From NCBI GenBank assembly GCA_028871055.1, contig JAGWON010000005.1:1-64000 (forward strand): DNA of 64,000 bases, read 5' to 3'. The translations under genes and the position numbers were made by a program. Every line of letters begins with the position of its first letter. Position 1 is the stretch's first letter. This document shows, one piece after another, positions 1 through 7,162 of this stretch. The stretch comes from Alphaproteobacteria bacterium (lineage in GTDB: Bacteria > Pseudomonadota > Alphaproteobacteria > ATCC43930 > CGMCC-115725). Under the pieces are notes generated by a model. The model saw only the letters and a program-made list of their open reading frames with translations. It searched no databases and was not told the origin of the DNA.

Positions 1-230
1 GTGTCGTCGCGGCGGATGATCTCGACCGTCACGCCTTTCGGCAGGTCCTTGCTGTGCAGCTTGGCGTACAGCGTCAGACCCCTGTCCATCGTGATGCCCG
101 GCGGCGCCATCGGACCCGAATAGGTCGTGATGACGCCGATCTTCACCGTCTCGGCCGCGGCCGGAAACGCCAGCACCGCCGCCAGCGCCGCAACCGCGAC
201 GCCATAAAACCAGTCACGCCGCAAAGTCAT
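1..230 (-). CDS. ABC transporter substrate-binding protein, Leu/Ile/Val type (3' end outside window)
   Basis: Only the first 76 residues are in the window. They show an N-terminal signal peptide (MTLRRDWF followed by an alanine-rich hydrophobic stretch ending AAAE) and the start of a periplasmic binding fold, VKIGVITTYSGPM. The family delivers amino acids or other small organics to a LivHMGF-type permease. The ATG at 228-230 follows a good GGAGGA ribosome site at 235-240. Its mature N-terminus closely resembles the neighbour at 404-1600 (IGVI-TYSGPMA, then the shared RDD), so the two are tandem paralogues. The ligand cannot be told from sequence. Confidence 0.8.
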   Translation of the reverse strand, partial: MTLRRDWFYGVAVAALAAVLAFPAAAETVKIGVITTYSGPMAPPGITMDRGLTLYAKLHSKDLPKGVTVEIIRRDD

Positions 231-403
231 GTTGTCCTCCCCTCACAAGCCCGCGGTTCTGATGGCGCGGTGCCGTGTTCGCCCTGATGAGCCGGATGAT
301 CCTAAGGCAGCGGCGCCGCTCAGGCAATCCGCGGCGCAGAGCGCTTGCCCACGCCCTGCCCACGAAATCGCCACCGGCGGCCGCGGCAACCGTTGCGCGC
401 CGG

Positions 404-1600
404 TTATTTCGCCGGGTGCGTCTCCTTCCACGGATCCTTGACGTTCGGGATCGTGTCGATCTCGACGTTGGCGAGCTTGCCGTTCACCTTCTCGACCCGC
501 CGGATATAGACATTCTCCACGATGTCGCGCGTGGCGGGATCGATGCTGATCGGACCACGCGGGCTGTTGGGATCCTTCCAGCGCTTGATGATCGCCATTG
601 CCTGGTCGGCGGTGAACTTGCCCTTGGTGTCCTTGATCACCGTGTACAGCAGGTTCATGCCGTCCCAGCTGTCGACCGCCATGAAATCGGGGATCATGGA
701 ATCGCCGTACGCTTTCTTCCATGCCGCGAGGAACGCCTTGTTGGCCGGCCGGTTGGCGGTGATGGAATAAGTGCCGGCGGTGATCAGGCCGAGCGGCGCG
801 TCGCCTATCAGCGGCAGCTGCTCGTCCGGCACCAGGTCCTGGGTGCCGACCAGCGCGATCTTGGCGCCCTTGAGGCCGAGATCGTTATAGGCCTTCATCG
901 CCGACGTCGCTTGCGGCCCCGCCGGCACGAAGATGAACAGCACGTCGGGTTTGGCGTCCTTGACGCGCTGGAGGAACGGGACGAAGTCCGGATTCTGCAG
1001 CGGGAACGCGACCGAGCCGATGACCTTGCCGCCGCCATCGGTGAAGCCCTTGGTGAAGGCATCGCCGGCTTCGTGACCGGGCGCGAAATCGCTCACCGCG
1101 ACATAGGCTTTCTTGTAGCCGTGTTGCGCCGCCCATTTGCCCATTGGCTGGCCGTCCTGCCACAGGGTGAACGACGTCCGCGCGAAGTAGGGCGTCTTGC
1201 GCGGCATGTCGACGCCCGCGGCGTTGGTGCTGATGAACGGCACCTTGGCCTCGTCGGCGATCGAGCAGATCGCGTATCCATTCGGCGTCCAGACGACGCC
1301 GATCAGGAACCGCACCTTGTCGCGCGTCACCAGCTCCTGCGCCAGTCGCTTGGCGATGTCGGGAATGGGGCCGGTGTCGTCGCGCTTGACGAGCTCGACC
1401 TTGACTCCCGGCGGCAGTTCCTTTTCGTGCGTTTTGACGTAGAGGCTGAGGCCGTGATCGATCTCCTCGCCTTGGGTCGCCATCGGTCCCGAATAGGTCG
1501 AGATCACGCCGATCTTGATCGTCTCGGCCGATGCCGGCGCCGCGCCGGCCGCCAGCACGGCCGCAACCGCGAGTGTTGACAGCTTGAATCGATTGGTCAT
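404..1600 (-). CDS. ABC transporter substrate-binding protein, Leu/Ile/Val type
   Basis: A 398-residue periplasmic binding protein of the type I (LivK-like) fold. The signal peptide covers about residues 1-25 (MTNRFKLSTLAVAAVLAAG, cleavage after ASA). The mature protein opens with ETIKIGVISTYSGPMATQG and has the family layout of two alpha/beta lobes; GVVWTPNGYAICSIADE lies in the ligand-cleft region. The ATG at 1598-1600 is preferred over longer in-frame starts because the signal peptide begins there. No permease or ATPase gene adjoins it in the window; they may lie beyond position 1. Similar proteins bind branched-chain amino acids, amides or aromatic acids, and the ligand here is unknown. 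Confidence 0.85.
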   Translation of the reverse strand: MTNRFKLSTLAVAAVLAAGAAPASAETIKIGVISTYSGPMATQGEEIDHGLSLYVKTHEKELPPGVKVELVKRDDTGPIPDIAKRLAQELVTRDKVRFLIGVVWTPNGYAICSIADEAKVPFISTNAAGVDMPRKTPYFARTSFTLWQDGQPMGKWAAQHGYKKAYVAVSDFAPGHEAGDAFTKGFTDGGGKVIGSVAFPLQNPDFVPFLQRVKDAKPDVLFIFVPAGPQATSAMKAYNDLGLKGAKIALVGTQDLVPDEQLPLIGDAPLGLITAGTYSITANRPANKAFLAAWKKAYGDSMIPDFMAVDSWDGMNLLYTVIKDTKGKFTADQAMAIIKRWKDPNSPRGPISIDPATRDIVENVYIRRVEKVNGKLANVEIDTIPNVKDPWKETHPAK

Positions 1601-1879
1601 CGCCTCTCCCCCAATATGCGCGTTGTTCTTCCGCGCGGCCACGGCAGCCGCCGGCGCGCGTTTGCGTGACCTTAACCCGCGGGGACGAGAGGGGCAACCG
1701 CCGGTGGTGGGACATTTTGACCGCCGGATCGCGCATCGCCCGATGTCGAGTCTCCCCCTCCCGAGCCCGTCGAGAGACGCCGGCTGGTATACCTGTCGCA
1801 AAACCGACACGGGATAAGCCGCCTGCGACCCTCGCTTTCGGCCGCCGCCTCTGCTAGCTTGCACGCGCTTGGCGCCCTG

Positions 1880-2080
1880 CCAGGAGAGACCGGGTTTCAC
1901 CCCGGCGCCGAAGGAGCAACCGCCCCGGAAACTCTCAGGCAAAAGGACTGGCGGGCAACGGCACTCTGGAAAGCAGGCGGACCGCTCAGGTCGGTGCGCC
2001 TCACCGACGAGGTAAGACGGCGCATTACAAGACGAAGCAGGCGCGCCGACGAATCTTTCAGGTCTTCGGACAGAGGGGGC
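1880..2080 (+). promoter_or_regulatory. Tandem glycine riboswitch (gcvT motif)
   Basis: Two consecutive glycine aptamers are readable. The first has GGAGAGACC (1883), CGCCGAAGGAGCAA (about 1906-1919), AACTCTCAGGCAAAAGGAC (about 1929-1947) and a closing CACTCTGGAAAG. The second has CACCGACGAGGTAAGACGG (about 2001), AATCTTTCAGGT (2052) and CGGACAGAGGGG (about 2068-2079). These are the conserved cores of the gcvT RNA family in the order expected for a cooperative two-aptamer switch. It lies directly upstream of malate synthase rather than the usual glycine-cleavage genes. Confidence 0.93.
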
Positions 2081-2084
2081 TTTT

Positions 2085-2120
2085 CCGCGGCCATTCGGCC
2101 GCGGGCGAGTCTTTTCTTTC
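2085..2120 (+). terminator. Hairpin plus T-rich tail: likely riboswitch expression platform
   Basis: CCGCGGCC (2085-2092), loop ATTC, GGCCGCGG (2097-2104) form a perfect 8-bp stem, followed by GCGAGTCTTTTCTTTC. It sits between the second aptamer and the malate synthase start codon, the position expected for a glycine-controlled intrinsic terminator. The T tract is interrupted, so control of translation is an alternative. Confidence 0.6.
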
Positions 2121-2133
2121 GACCGGAGACACC

Positions 2134-3759
2134 ATGGCGGTACAGACTTCTCTCGCAGGCGCGGACATCGAGACCGTCGAGATTCGCGCGCGGATCAAAC
2201 CCGGCTACGACCGAATCCTGACCCCCGAGGCGATCGCCTTCGTCGCCGGCCTCGAGCGCCGCTTCGGCGCCGAGCGCCGGCGCCTGCTGAAGCTGCGCGC
2301 CGACACCCAGGCCCGGCTCGACGCCGGCTGGCGGCCGGACTTTCCCGCCGAGACGCGCACCATCCGCGAATCGCAATGGACGGTCGCGCCGCTGCCCCGG
2401 GACCTGCTCGACCGCCGGGTCGAGATCACCGGTCCGACCGACCGCAAGATGGTGATCAACGCCCTCAACTCCGGCGCCAACGTGTTCATGGCCGATTTCG
2501 AGGACGCCAACACGCCCTCCTGGGACAACCTGATCGAGGGCCAGATCAACCTTTGCGACGCCGTTCGGCGGACCATCACCTTCGACGATCCGCAGACCAA
2601 AAAGCATTACGCGCTCAAGCCGAAGACCGCGGTGCTGTTGATGCGGCCGCGCGGCTGGCATCTGCCTGAGGAGCACGTCCTGGTCGACGGCGCGCCGATG
2701 GCCGGCGCGTTTTTCGATTTCGGTCTCTATGTCTTCCACAACGCCAAGGAATTGTTGAAGCGCGGCAGCGGTCCCTATTTCTACCTGCCGAAGATCGAAA
2801 GCCGCTTCGAGGCCAAGCTCTGGAACGACGTATTCGTCTACAGCCAGCAGGCGCTCAACATCCCGAAGGGTTCGATCAAGGCAACGGTGCTGATCGAGAC
2901 CATCATGGCCGCCTTCGAGATGGACGAGATCCTCCACGCGCTGCGCGAGCATTCCTCGGGCCTCAATTGCGGCCGCTGGGACTACATCTACAGCTTCATC
3001 AAGAAATTCGCCGAGGACCCGCGGGCGGTGATGCCCGAGCGCGCGCAGGTGACGATGACGAGTCATTTCTTGCGCTCCTACAGCCTGCTGCTGATCCAGA
3101 TCTGCCATCGCCGCAACGTCCACGCCATGGGCGGCATGGCGGCGCAAATTCCAATCCGCGACAATCCCGCGGCGAACCAGGCGGCGATGGAGAAGGTGCG
3201 CGCCGATAAGCTGCGCGAGGCGGGCGACGGGCACGACGGCACCTGGGTGGCGCATCCCGGTCTCGTCGGCATCGCCAAGGATATCTTCGACCGGCAGATG
3301 CCGGAGGCGAACCAGCTCGTGCGCAAGCGGCAGGACGTTCGCGTCGACGCCGCCGATCTGCTCGCGGTGCCGGACGGCACGATCACCGAGGCTGGACTGC
3401 GCCAGAACCTCAACGTCGGCGTGGGCTATCTCGAGGCCTGGCTCAGGGGGGCCGGCTGCGTGCCGCTCTACAACCTGATGGAGGACGCGGCGACTGCCGA
3501 GATCAGTCGCGCCCAGGTCTGGCAGTGGATCCGGCACCAGGCCAAGCTCGCCGACGGCCGCGTCGTCGACCAGGCGCTGTGCCGCAAACTGCTCGACGAG
3601 GAACTCGCCAAGCTCAAGGCGATGGTCGGCGAGGCGGCCTACGACAACGGCCGTTATCAGGATGCGGCCCGCATCTTCGTCGCGTTGATCGAGGCGCCGC
3701 GCTTCCCCGAATGGCTCACCCTGCCGGCCTACGAGCAGATCGTCCGCGAAGGCGCGTGA
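2134..3759 (+). CDS. aceB: Malate synthase (AceB type)
   Basis: 541 residues, the usual length of malate synthase A. It condenses glyoxylate with acetyl-CoA to malate (glyoxylate shunt and photorespiration-like glyoxylate disposal). Family signatures are plain: NSGANVFMADFEDANTPSW (about residues 111-129), LMRPRGWHLPEEH, KIESRFEAKLWNDVF, VLIETIMAAFEMDEI, GLNCGRWDYIYSF, and AMGGMAAQIPI. The C-terminal plug domain with NLNVGVGYLEAWL is present, so it looks complete. ATG at 2134 has a short GGAG at 2125. The leader carries a tandem glycine riboswitch and hairpin, so expression should respond to glycine, which is interconvertible with glyoxylate. Confidence 0.95.
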   Translation: MAVQTSLAGADIETVEIRARIKPGYDRILTPEAIAFVAGLERRFGAERRRLLKLRADTQARLDAGWRPDFPAETRTIRESQWTVAPLPRDLLDRRVEITGPTDRKMVINALNSGANVFMADFEDANTPSWDNLIEGQINLCDAVRRTITFDDPQTKKHYALKPKTAVLLMRPRGWHLPEEHVLVDGAPMAGAFFDFGLYVFHNAKELLKRGSGPYFYLPKIESRFEAKLWNDVFVYSQQALNIPKGSIKATVLIETIMAAFEMDEILHALREHSSGLNCGRWDYIYSFIKKFAEDPRAVMPERAQVTMTSHFLRSYSLLLIQICHRRNVHAMGGMAAQIPIRDNPAANQAAMEKVRADKLREAGDGHDGTWVAHPGLVGIAKDIFDRQMPEANQLVRKRQDVRVDAADLLAVPDGTITEAGLRQNLNVGVGYLEAWLRGAGCVPLYNLMEDAATAEISRAQVWQWIRHQAKLADGRVVDQALCRKLLDEELAKLKAMVGEAAYDNGRYQDAARIFVALIEAPRFPEWLTLPAYEQIVREGA

Positions 3760-3944
3760 GTCCCTGAATCCGGCACGGATTTCTCGACTGCGCCGCGCGG
3801 CTGCGCGATTGCTTACCGCGACCGCGGCGACAGTGACGGCGATGCCCCGGCCGCTCGCGCCGGCAGGCCGGCGCCGCAGCGATCGAATCGTCGCCATGGC
3901 GGTAGCCGGTATCCAGCACTGGCCGCGCCATGTGTATCGTCGGC

Positions 3945-3982
3945 TTGACGCGTAATTGGTTTTACTGTAAATTCAACCAATG
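3945..3982 (+). promoter_or_regulatory. Promoter and overlapping palindromic operator of the TetR gene
   Basis: TTGACG (3945-3950), a 17-bp spacer and TAAATT (3968-3973) make a sigma70-type promoter whose start would fall at about the A of the ATG (3980), suggesting a leaderless mRNA. A nested palindrome covers the -10 and start codon: outer arms ATTGGTT (3955-3961) and AACCAAT (3975-3981), inner TTTACTGTAAA (3961-3971). This is a good candidate autoregulatory operator. Confidence 0.6.
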
Positions 3983-4642
3983 AGCCCGCGACGGTATCAC
4001 GCGCCCAAGCGGCAATCGGTGACGGAGCGGACACGCCGCCGTATCGTCGACGCGGTGATCAAGCTGCACGCTCAGCAGGGCGTCACGCGCACGACTTACG
4101 CCATGATCGCCAAGCGCGCCGACGTGGCGATCCCGACCGTTTACAACCACTTCCCGACCATGGGGGATCTACTTGCGGCCTGTAGCGGCGATGTCCTCAC
4201 CGGCGCGCCGCCGCTCGGGCCGCCGATCTTTGCGGATGTCCCCGATCTCGACGGTCGTCTCCGCGCGCTGGCACGCTCGCTCTGCGCCTATTACCGCTAT
4301 GTCGCGCCGTGGCTGCGCTGGTCTTCGCACGAGGCCGTCCTCGTGCCGGACATTGCCGCGCGGCTCGAGCGGATGGCGGATGCCCGCCGTCAGCTCGTCC
4401 GCCTCGCGCTCGAGCCGGCTTTCGGCCCGCGTCCGCCGGCGCCGTTGATGGCGCTCAGCGAAATCCTGCTCGACTTCCAGGCGTGGCAGCGGCTCGCGCG
4501 CGACAACGACGTCGCCGGCGACGCGGTCGAGATCGCCCTGGCCCAGGCGCTGCTCGCGCTCGCGCGCGACCATCTGGCGGCGGCCGCCACCGATCCGGCC
4601 GGCGAATCCATCGCCCTTCAACGCGGGAGGAAACCGACATGA
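3980..4642 (+). CDS. TetR/AcrR family transcriptional regulator
   Basis: A 220-residue one-component regulator. The N-terminal TetR helix-turn-helix spans about residues 14-58 (RTRRRIVDAVIKLHAQQG, then TTYAMIAKRADVAIPTVYNHF, the typical recognition helix ending). The C-terminal ligand domain is variable, as usual. Its stop overlaps the start of the MBL-fold gene (ATGA at 4639-4642), so both are one translation-coupled operon and it probably controls its partner and itself through the palindrome at 3955-3981. The effector cannot be predicted. Confidence 0.9.
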   Translation: MSPRRYHAPKRQSVTERTRRRIVDAVIKLHAQQGVTRTTYAMIAKRADVAIPTVYNHFPTMGDLLAACSGDVLTGAPPLGPPIFADVPDLDGRLRALARSLCAYYRYVAPWLRWSSHEAVLVPDIAARLERMADARRQLVRLALEPAFGPRPPAPLMALSEILLDFQAWQRLARDNDVAGDAVEIALAQALLALARDHLAAAATDPAGESIALQRGRKPT

Positions 4643-5370
4643 TCACCGATCACGCATCCGGCACCTCGATCGACGAGATCGCTCCAGGCATCTATCGCAT
4701 CAGCACGCCGGTCGACAAGATACCGGGCGGCTTCACCTTCAACCGTTACCTGATCGTCGACGACGAACCGCTGCTGTTTCACACCGGTCTTCGCCGGATG
4801 TTCCCGCTCACCCGGGACGCGATCGGCGCGGTGATGCCGGTCGAACGGCTGCGCCACGTCGCGTTCTCGCATTACGAAGCCGACGAATGCGGCGCGCTCA
4901 ACGAATTCCTGGCCATGGCGCCGCACGCTGTGCCGCTCTGCAACGAGGTCGCCGCGCGGGTGTCGGTGAACGATATCGCCGACCGACCGGCGCGCGCGCT
5001 GGCAGATGGCGAGACCGTCGCGTTGGGACGTCACCGCGTGCGCTGGTTCGATACGCCGCATCTGCCCCATGCGTGGGAATGTGGCTTCCTGATGGAGGAG
5101 ACGACGCGGACGTTGCTCTGCGGCGATCTCTTCGCCCAAGGCGGCGCCAACCACCCGGCGCTCACCGAGACCGACATCCTCGAGCCGAGCGAGGCGTTCC
5201 GCGCCAGCAAGGACTACTACTCGCACACCAAGAATGCGCCCGCGATGATCGAACGGCTCGCCGCGACGCGGCCGACGACCTTGGCCTGCATGCACGGCGC
5301 CGCCTGGCGCGGCGACGGCGCGCGGCTGTTGCGCGCCTTGGGCGAGCGGCTCGACCGCGCCGCGGCGTAG
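4639..5370 (+). CDS. MBL-fold (ODP-like) metalloprotein
   Basis: 243 residues of metallo-beta-lactamase fold. The ligand motif reads SHYEADECGALNEF (about residues 77-90), an H-x-E-x-D arrangement like the di-iron oxygen/NO-reducing flavodiiron proteins (ODP family), not the hydrolase HxHxDH motif. Later metal-ligand candidates are TPHLPHAWECGF, LLCGDLFAQGG and CMHGAAW. There is no flavodoxin or rubredoxin domain, so it is a stand-alone ODP-type protein; activity could be oxygen/NO sensing or reduction with an outside electron donor. It is coupled to the TetR gene by a 4-nt overlap, with AGG at 4628 as part of its ribosome site. Confidence 0.75.
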   Translation: MITDHASGTSIDEIAPGIYRISTPVDKIPGGFTFNRYLIVDDEPLLFHTGLRRMFPLTRDAIGAVMPVERLRHVAFSHYEADECGALNEFLAMAPHAVPLCNEVAARVSVNDIADRPARALADGETVALGRHRVRWFDTPHLPHAWECGFLMEETTRTLLCGDLFAQGGANHPALTETDILEPSEAFRASKDYYSHTKNAPAMIERLAATRPTTLACMHGAAWRGDGARLLRALGERLDRAAA

Positions 5371-5464
5371 CGCGAGAGCGTCGCGCGCCGGCCACCGGAA
5401 GCGGTTGACCCGCCGTGGGCGCGCGCGTTAGCTCGGCGCCGAAGCATCACGCGGGAGAACGCCG

Positions 5465-5869
5465 ATGGGCGCTATCTATGTGGCGCGCAGCGCCAAGCTC
5501 GGCAAATGGGCCTCCGACGTCGGCCTCAGCAAGCACGTCTACAAGCTCGGTTACGGCGACGAGGATTTGAAGGCGCTGGTCGCGCTCGGCTGGGCCGGCG
5601 AGGACGATTGGCAGCTGGTGAAGTCGATCGCGGCCGACGGCCTCGACGAGGCGCAGCTGATCGAGCGCGTCGCCCGCCGCGAGAAGCCGATCGATCCGCG
5701 CTATTACCCGCGCATCCGCGACGCCGCCGGCTTGTTCAAGGTCGATCCCGCCCATGTCGAGAACCACATCCTGGTGGCGCGGGCGCTGGCCGGCGAGGCC
5801 GAGCGCGTCGCCATCAAGCTCAAGCCGGCCGATTTCGCCACTTATCTCATCGATCTGGCGCAGCGGTAG
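5465..5869 (+). CDS. Conserved hypothetical protein, 134 aa
   Basis: I do not recognise the family. The protein is soluble, predicted mainly helical, without signal peptide or membrane segment. It starts MGAIYVARSAKLGKWASDVG and contains an acidic GYGDEDLKALVALGWAGEDD segment. GGGAGAA at 5453-5459 is a reasonable ribosome site for the ATG. Codon use and GC match the neighbours, supporting a real gene. It is followed by a long intergenic region with repeats. Confidence 0.7.
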   Translation: MGAIYVARSAKLGKWASDVGLSKHVYKLGYGDEDLKALVALGWAGEDDWQLVKSIAADGLDEAQLIERVARREKPIDPRYYPRIRDAAGLFKVDPAHVENHILVARALAGEAERVAIKLKPADFATYLIDLAQR

Positions 5870-5907
5870 GATGCGGAATCATAAAATCGTGATCCATGCT
5901 TCCCGGT

Positions 5908-5981
5908 CGTCGCGAGACCGCCCACGGGTCCGGCCGAAGGCCGGCCCGAGGACAGGCTCCGCGGCCGCGGCGATCCAGAAA
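5908..5981 (+). repeat. Dispersed intergenic repeat, copy A
   Basis: CGTCGCGAGACCGCCCACGG through GGCGATCCAGAAAA contains a strong palindrome (GTCCGGCCGAAGGCCGGCC). The reverse complement of 10972-11050 matches it over its whole length with only a few differences, so this is a multi-copy intergenic element present here in opposite orientations. Confidence 0.8.
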
Positions 5982-5990
5982 AGGTCGACC

Positions 5991-6095
5991 GTCATTGCGA
6001 GCGCAGCGAAGCAATCCGGCGCGGCGCAAATTTCTGGTTTACTTCGCCTTTGGCTCGCAACTTCGGTTTCGCTCCCTTCGGGAGTTCGCAATGAC
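5991..6095. repeat. Inverted-repeat element bounded by GTCATTGCGA
   Basis: GTCATTGCGA (5991-6000) and its exact complement TCGCAATGAC (about 6086-6095) bound a roughly 100-bp unit that begins GTCATTGCGAGCGCAGCGAA. This end sequence is, to my knowledge, a common dispersed palindromic repeat in proteobacterial genomes. It lies directly beside repeat copy A. Confidence 0.65.
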
Positions 6096-6140
6096 GATAC
6101 GCGGGCAGCGCTGAGCGGCTGCGCCGCCGCTTCCGCAAAT

Positions 6141-6260
6141 ATTAACCAAGATTAACTTTAACCATTATTAAGCATCTTCTTCGCGAAGTCTATTTCTCTA
6201 TTTGCATTCCTGTGGATCGAGTGATATATGGTTAATCCGAAATCGAACATGGTTAATCGA
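6141..6260 (+). promoter_or_regulatory. AT-rich upstream region with TTAA boxes and spaced direct repeats
   Basis: The region is far more AT-rich than its surroundings. TTAACCAAGATTAA and TTAACCATTATTAA are paired TTAA boxes with 6-bp gaps, reminiscent of CtrA-type sites but one base short of N7. ATGGTTAATC occurs twice, at 6228-6237 and 6249-6258, exactly 21 bp (two helical turns) apart. It is the likely control region of the gene at 6293. Confidence 0.45.
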
Positions 6261-6292
6261 GCAGAATGCTCTTCGGTCCGAAGGAGGCATTC

Positions 6293-7051
6293 ATGCTCGC
6301 GTTTTCCCGCCGCCTGGCGCTCGCGCTGGCCGTCTGCGCCGCGCTGTTCCCGGCTCTGGGGATCCTGAGCGCGCATCCGGCGACGGCGGCGACCTGCAAC
6401 GCGATCACCAGCGGCAGCGCGGTCACCAGCTCGATCAGCGATTGCAGCGAGATCCTGACCATCACCCAGAGCGGCGGCAACTTCAACGTTTCCGTCAGCT
6501 ATCCGAGCAACGGCTCGAGCCTCACCAACCATGGCTTCAACAACAACGGCGTCCTGCTCGGCGTCGTCAACAATACCGGCGTCGCGATCCAGGACCTGAT
6601 GCTGATCGGCTATACCGGCATGCCGATCTTCAACATCGTGCCCAGCGAGACTCTGTGTTTCACCAACCTGGCGCCGGGCAATTGCAACATCGGCAGCACT
6701 GCGACGGCGCCGCACAACCTGGTGACCTATACGATCACCGGCAACGAGGGCAAAATCCTCGGCAATGGCAACCTCGTGTATTTTACAAACATCGGGGTCG
6801 GCAACTCGACCGCCAACAACCAGGGCGACATCGTCTTCGACGGCGGCTTGCCGGCCGGCTTCACTGCCGAGTTCGCGTTGACCAACCTGGCGCAGTCGGT
6901 GTGCGTCACCAACGGCGCCGGCCAATGCATCCCCTCGGTGAACGAGCCGGCGTCGTTGTTCCTGTTCGGCAGCGGGCTGCTCGCCATCGTAGCGTTGCGC
7001 CGGCGCTGGATCGTGCCGCCGTCGCGGCGGCGCTGGAACCGCTGGCGATGA
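6293..7051 (+). CDS. Exported protein with PEP-CTERM-like sorting signal
   Basis: 252 residues when started at the ATG at 6293, which follows an excellent AAGGAGG (6281-6287); a longer in-frame start at 6266 would precede that site. A signal peptide covers about residues 1-33 (MLAFSRRLALALAVCAAL to ATAA). The middle is Ser/Thr/Asn/Gly-rich beta-type sequence. The C-terminus NEPASLFLFGSGLLAIVALR plus RR has the layout of a PEP-CTERM signal (short motif, hydrophobic helix, arginines), processed by exosortase at the inner membrane; here the motif is NEPA. Such proteins usually accompany EPS loci, as here. No exosortase gene is in the window. Confidence 0.8.
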   Translation: MLAFSRRLALALAVCAALFPALGILSAHPATAATCNAITSGSAVTSSISDCSEILTITQSGGNFNVSVSYPSNGSSLTNHGFNNNGVLLGVVNNTGVAIQDLMLIGYTGMPIFNIVPSETLCFTNLAPGNCNIGSTATAPHNLVTYTITGNEGKILGNGNLVYFTNIGVGNSTANNQGDIVFDGGLPAGFTAEFALTNLAQSVCVTNGAGQCIPSVNEPASLFLFGSGLLAIVALRRRWIVPPSRRRWNRWR

Positions 7052-7162
7052 AGAATCACACCCGGTTGTATCGGTTTGACGGCAAATCCTTTTGAGTGAT
7101 CGTGCCGGCCATGCGAGCCTTTTCTAGGGCGTTAACCATGATGATCTTGCTGGAGACTTGCT

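Noticed and set aside
1897-3897. 666-codon open frame on the minus strand across malate synthase
   Set aside because: Mirror of the real gene in GC-rich DNA; the encoded sequence is Arg/Asp/Gly-rich without domains, while the plus-strand gene is a clear malate synthase.
6141-6180. Full CtrA boxes
   Set aside because: The paired TTAA elements have 6-bp rather than 7-bp gaps, so I report them only as TTAA boxes.
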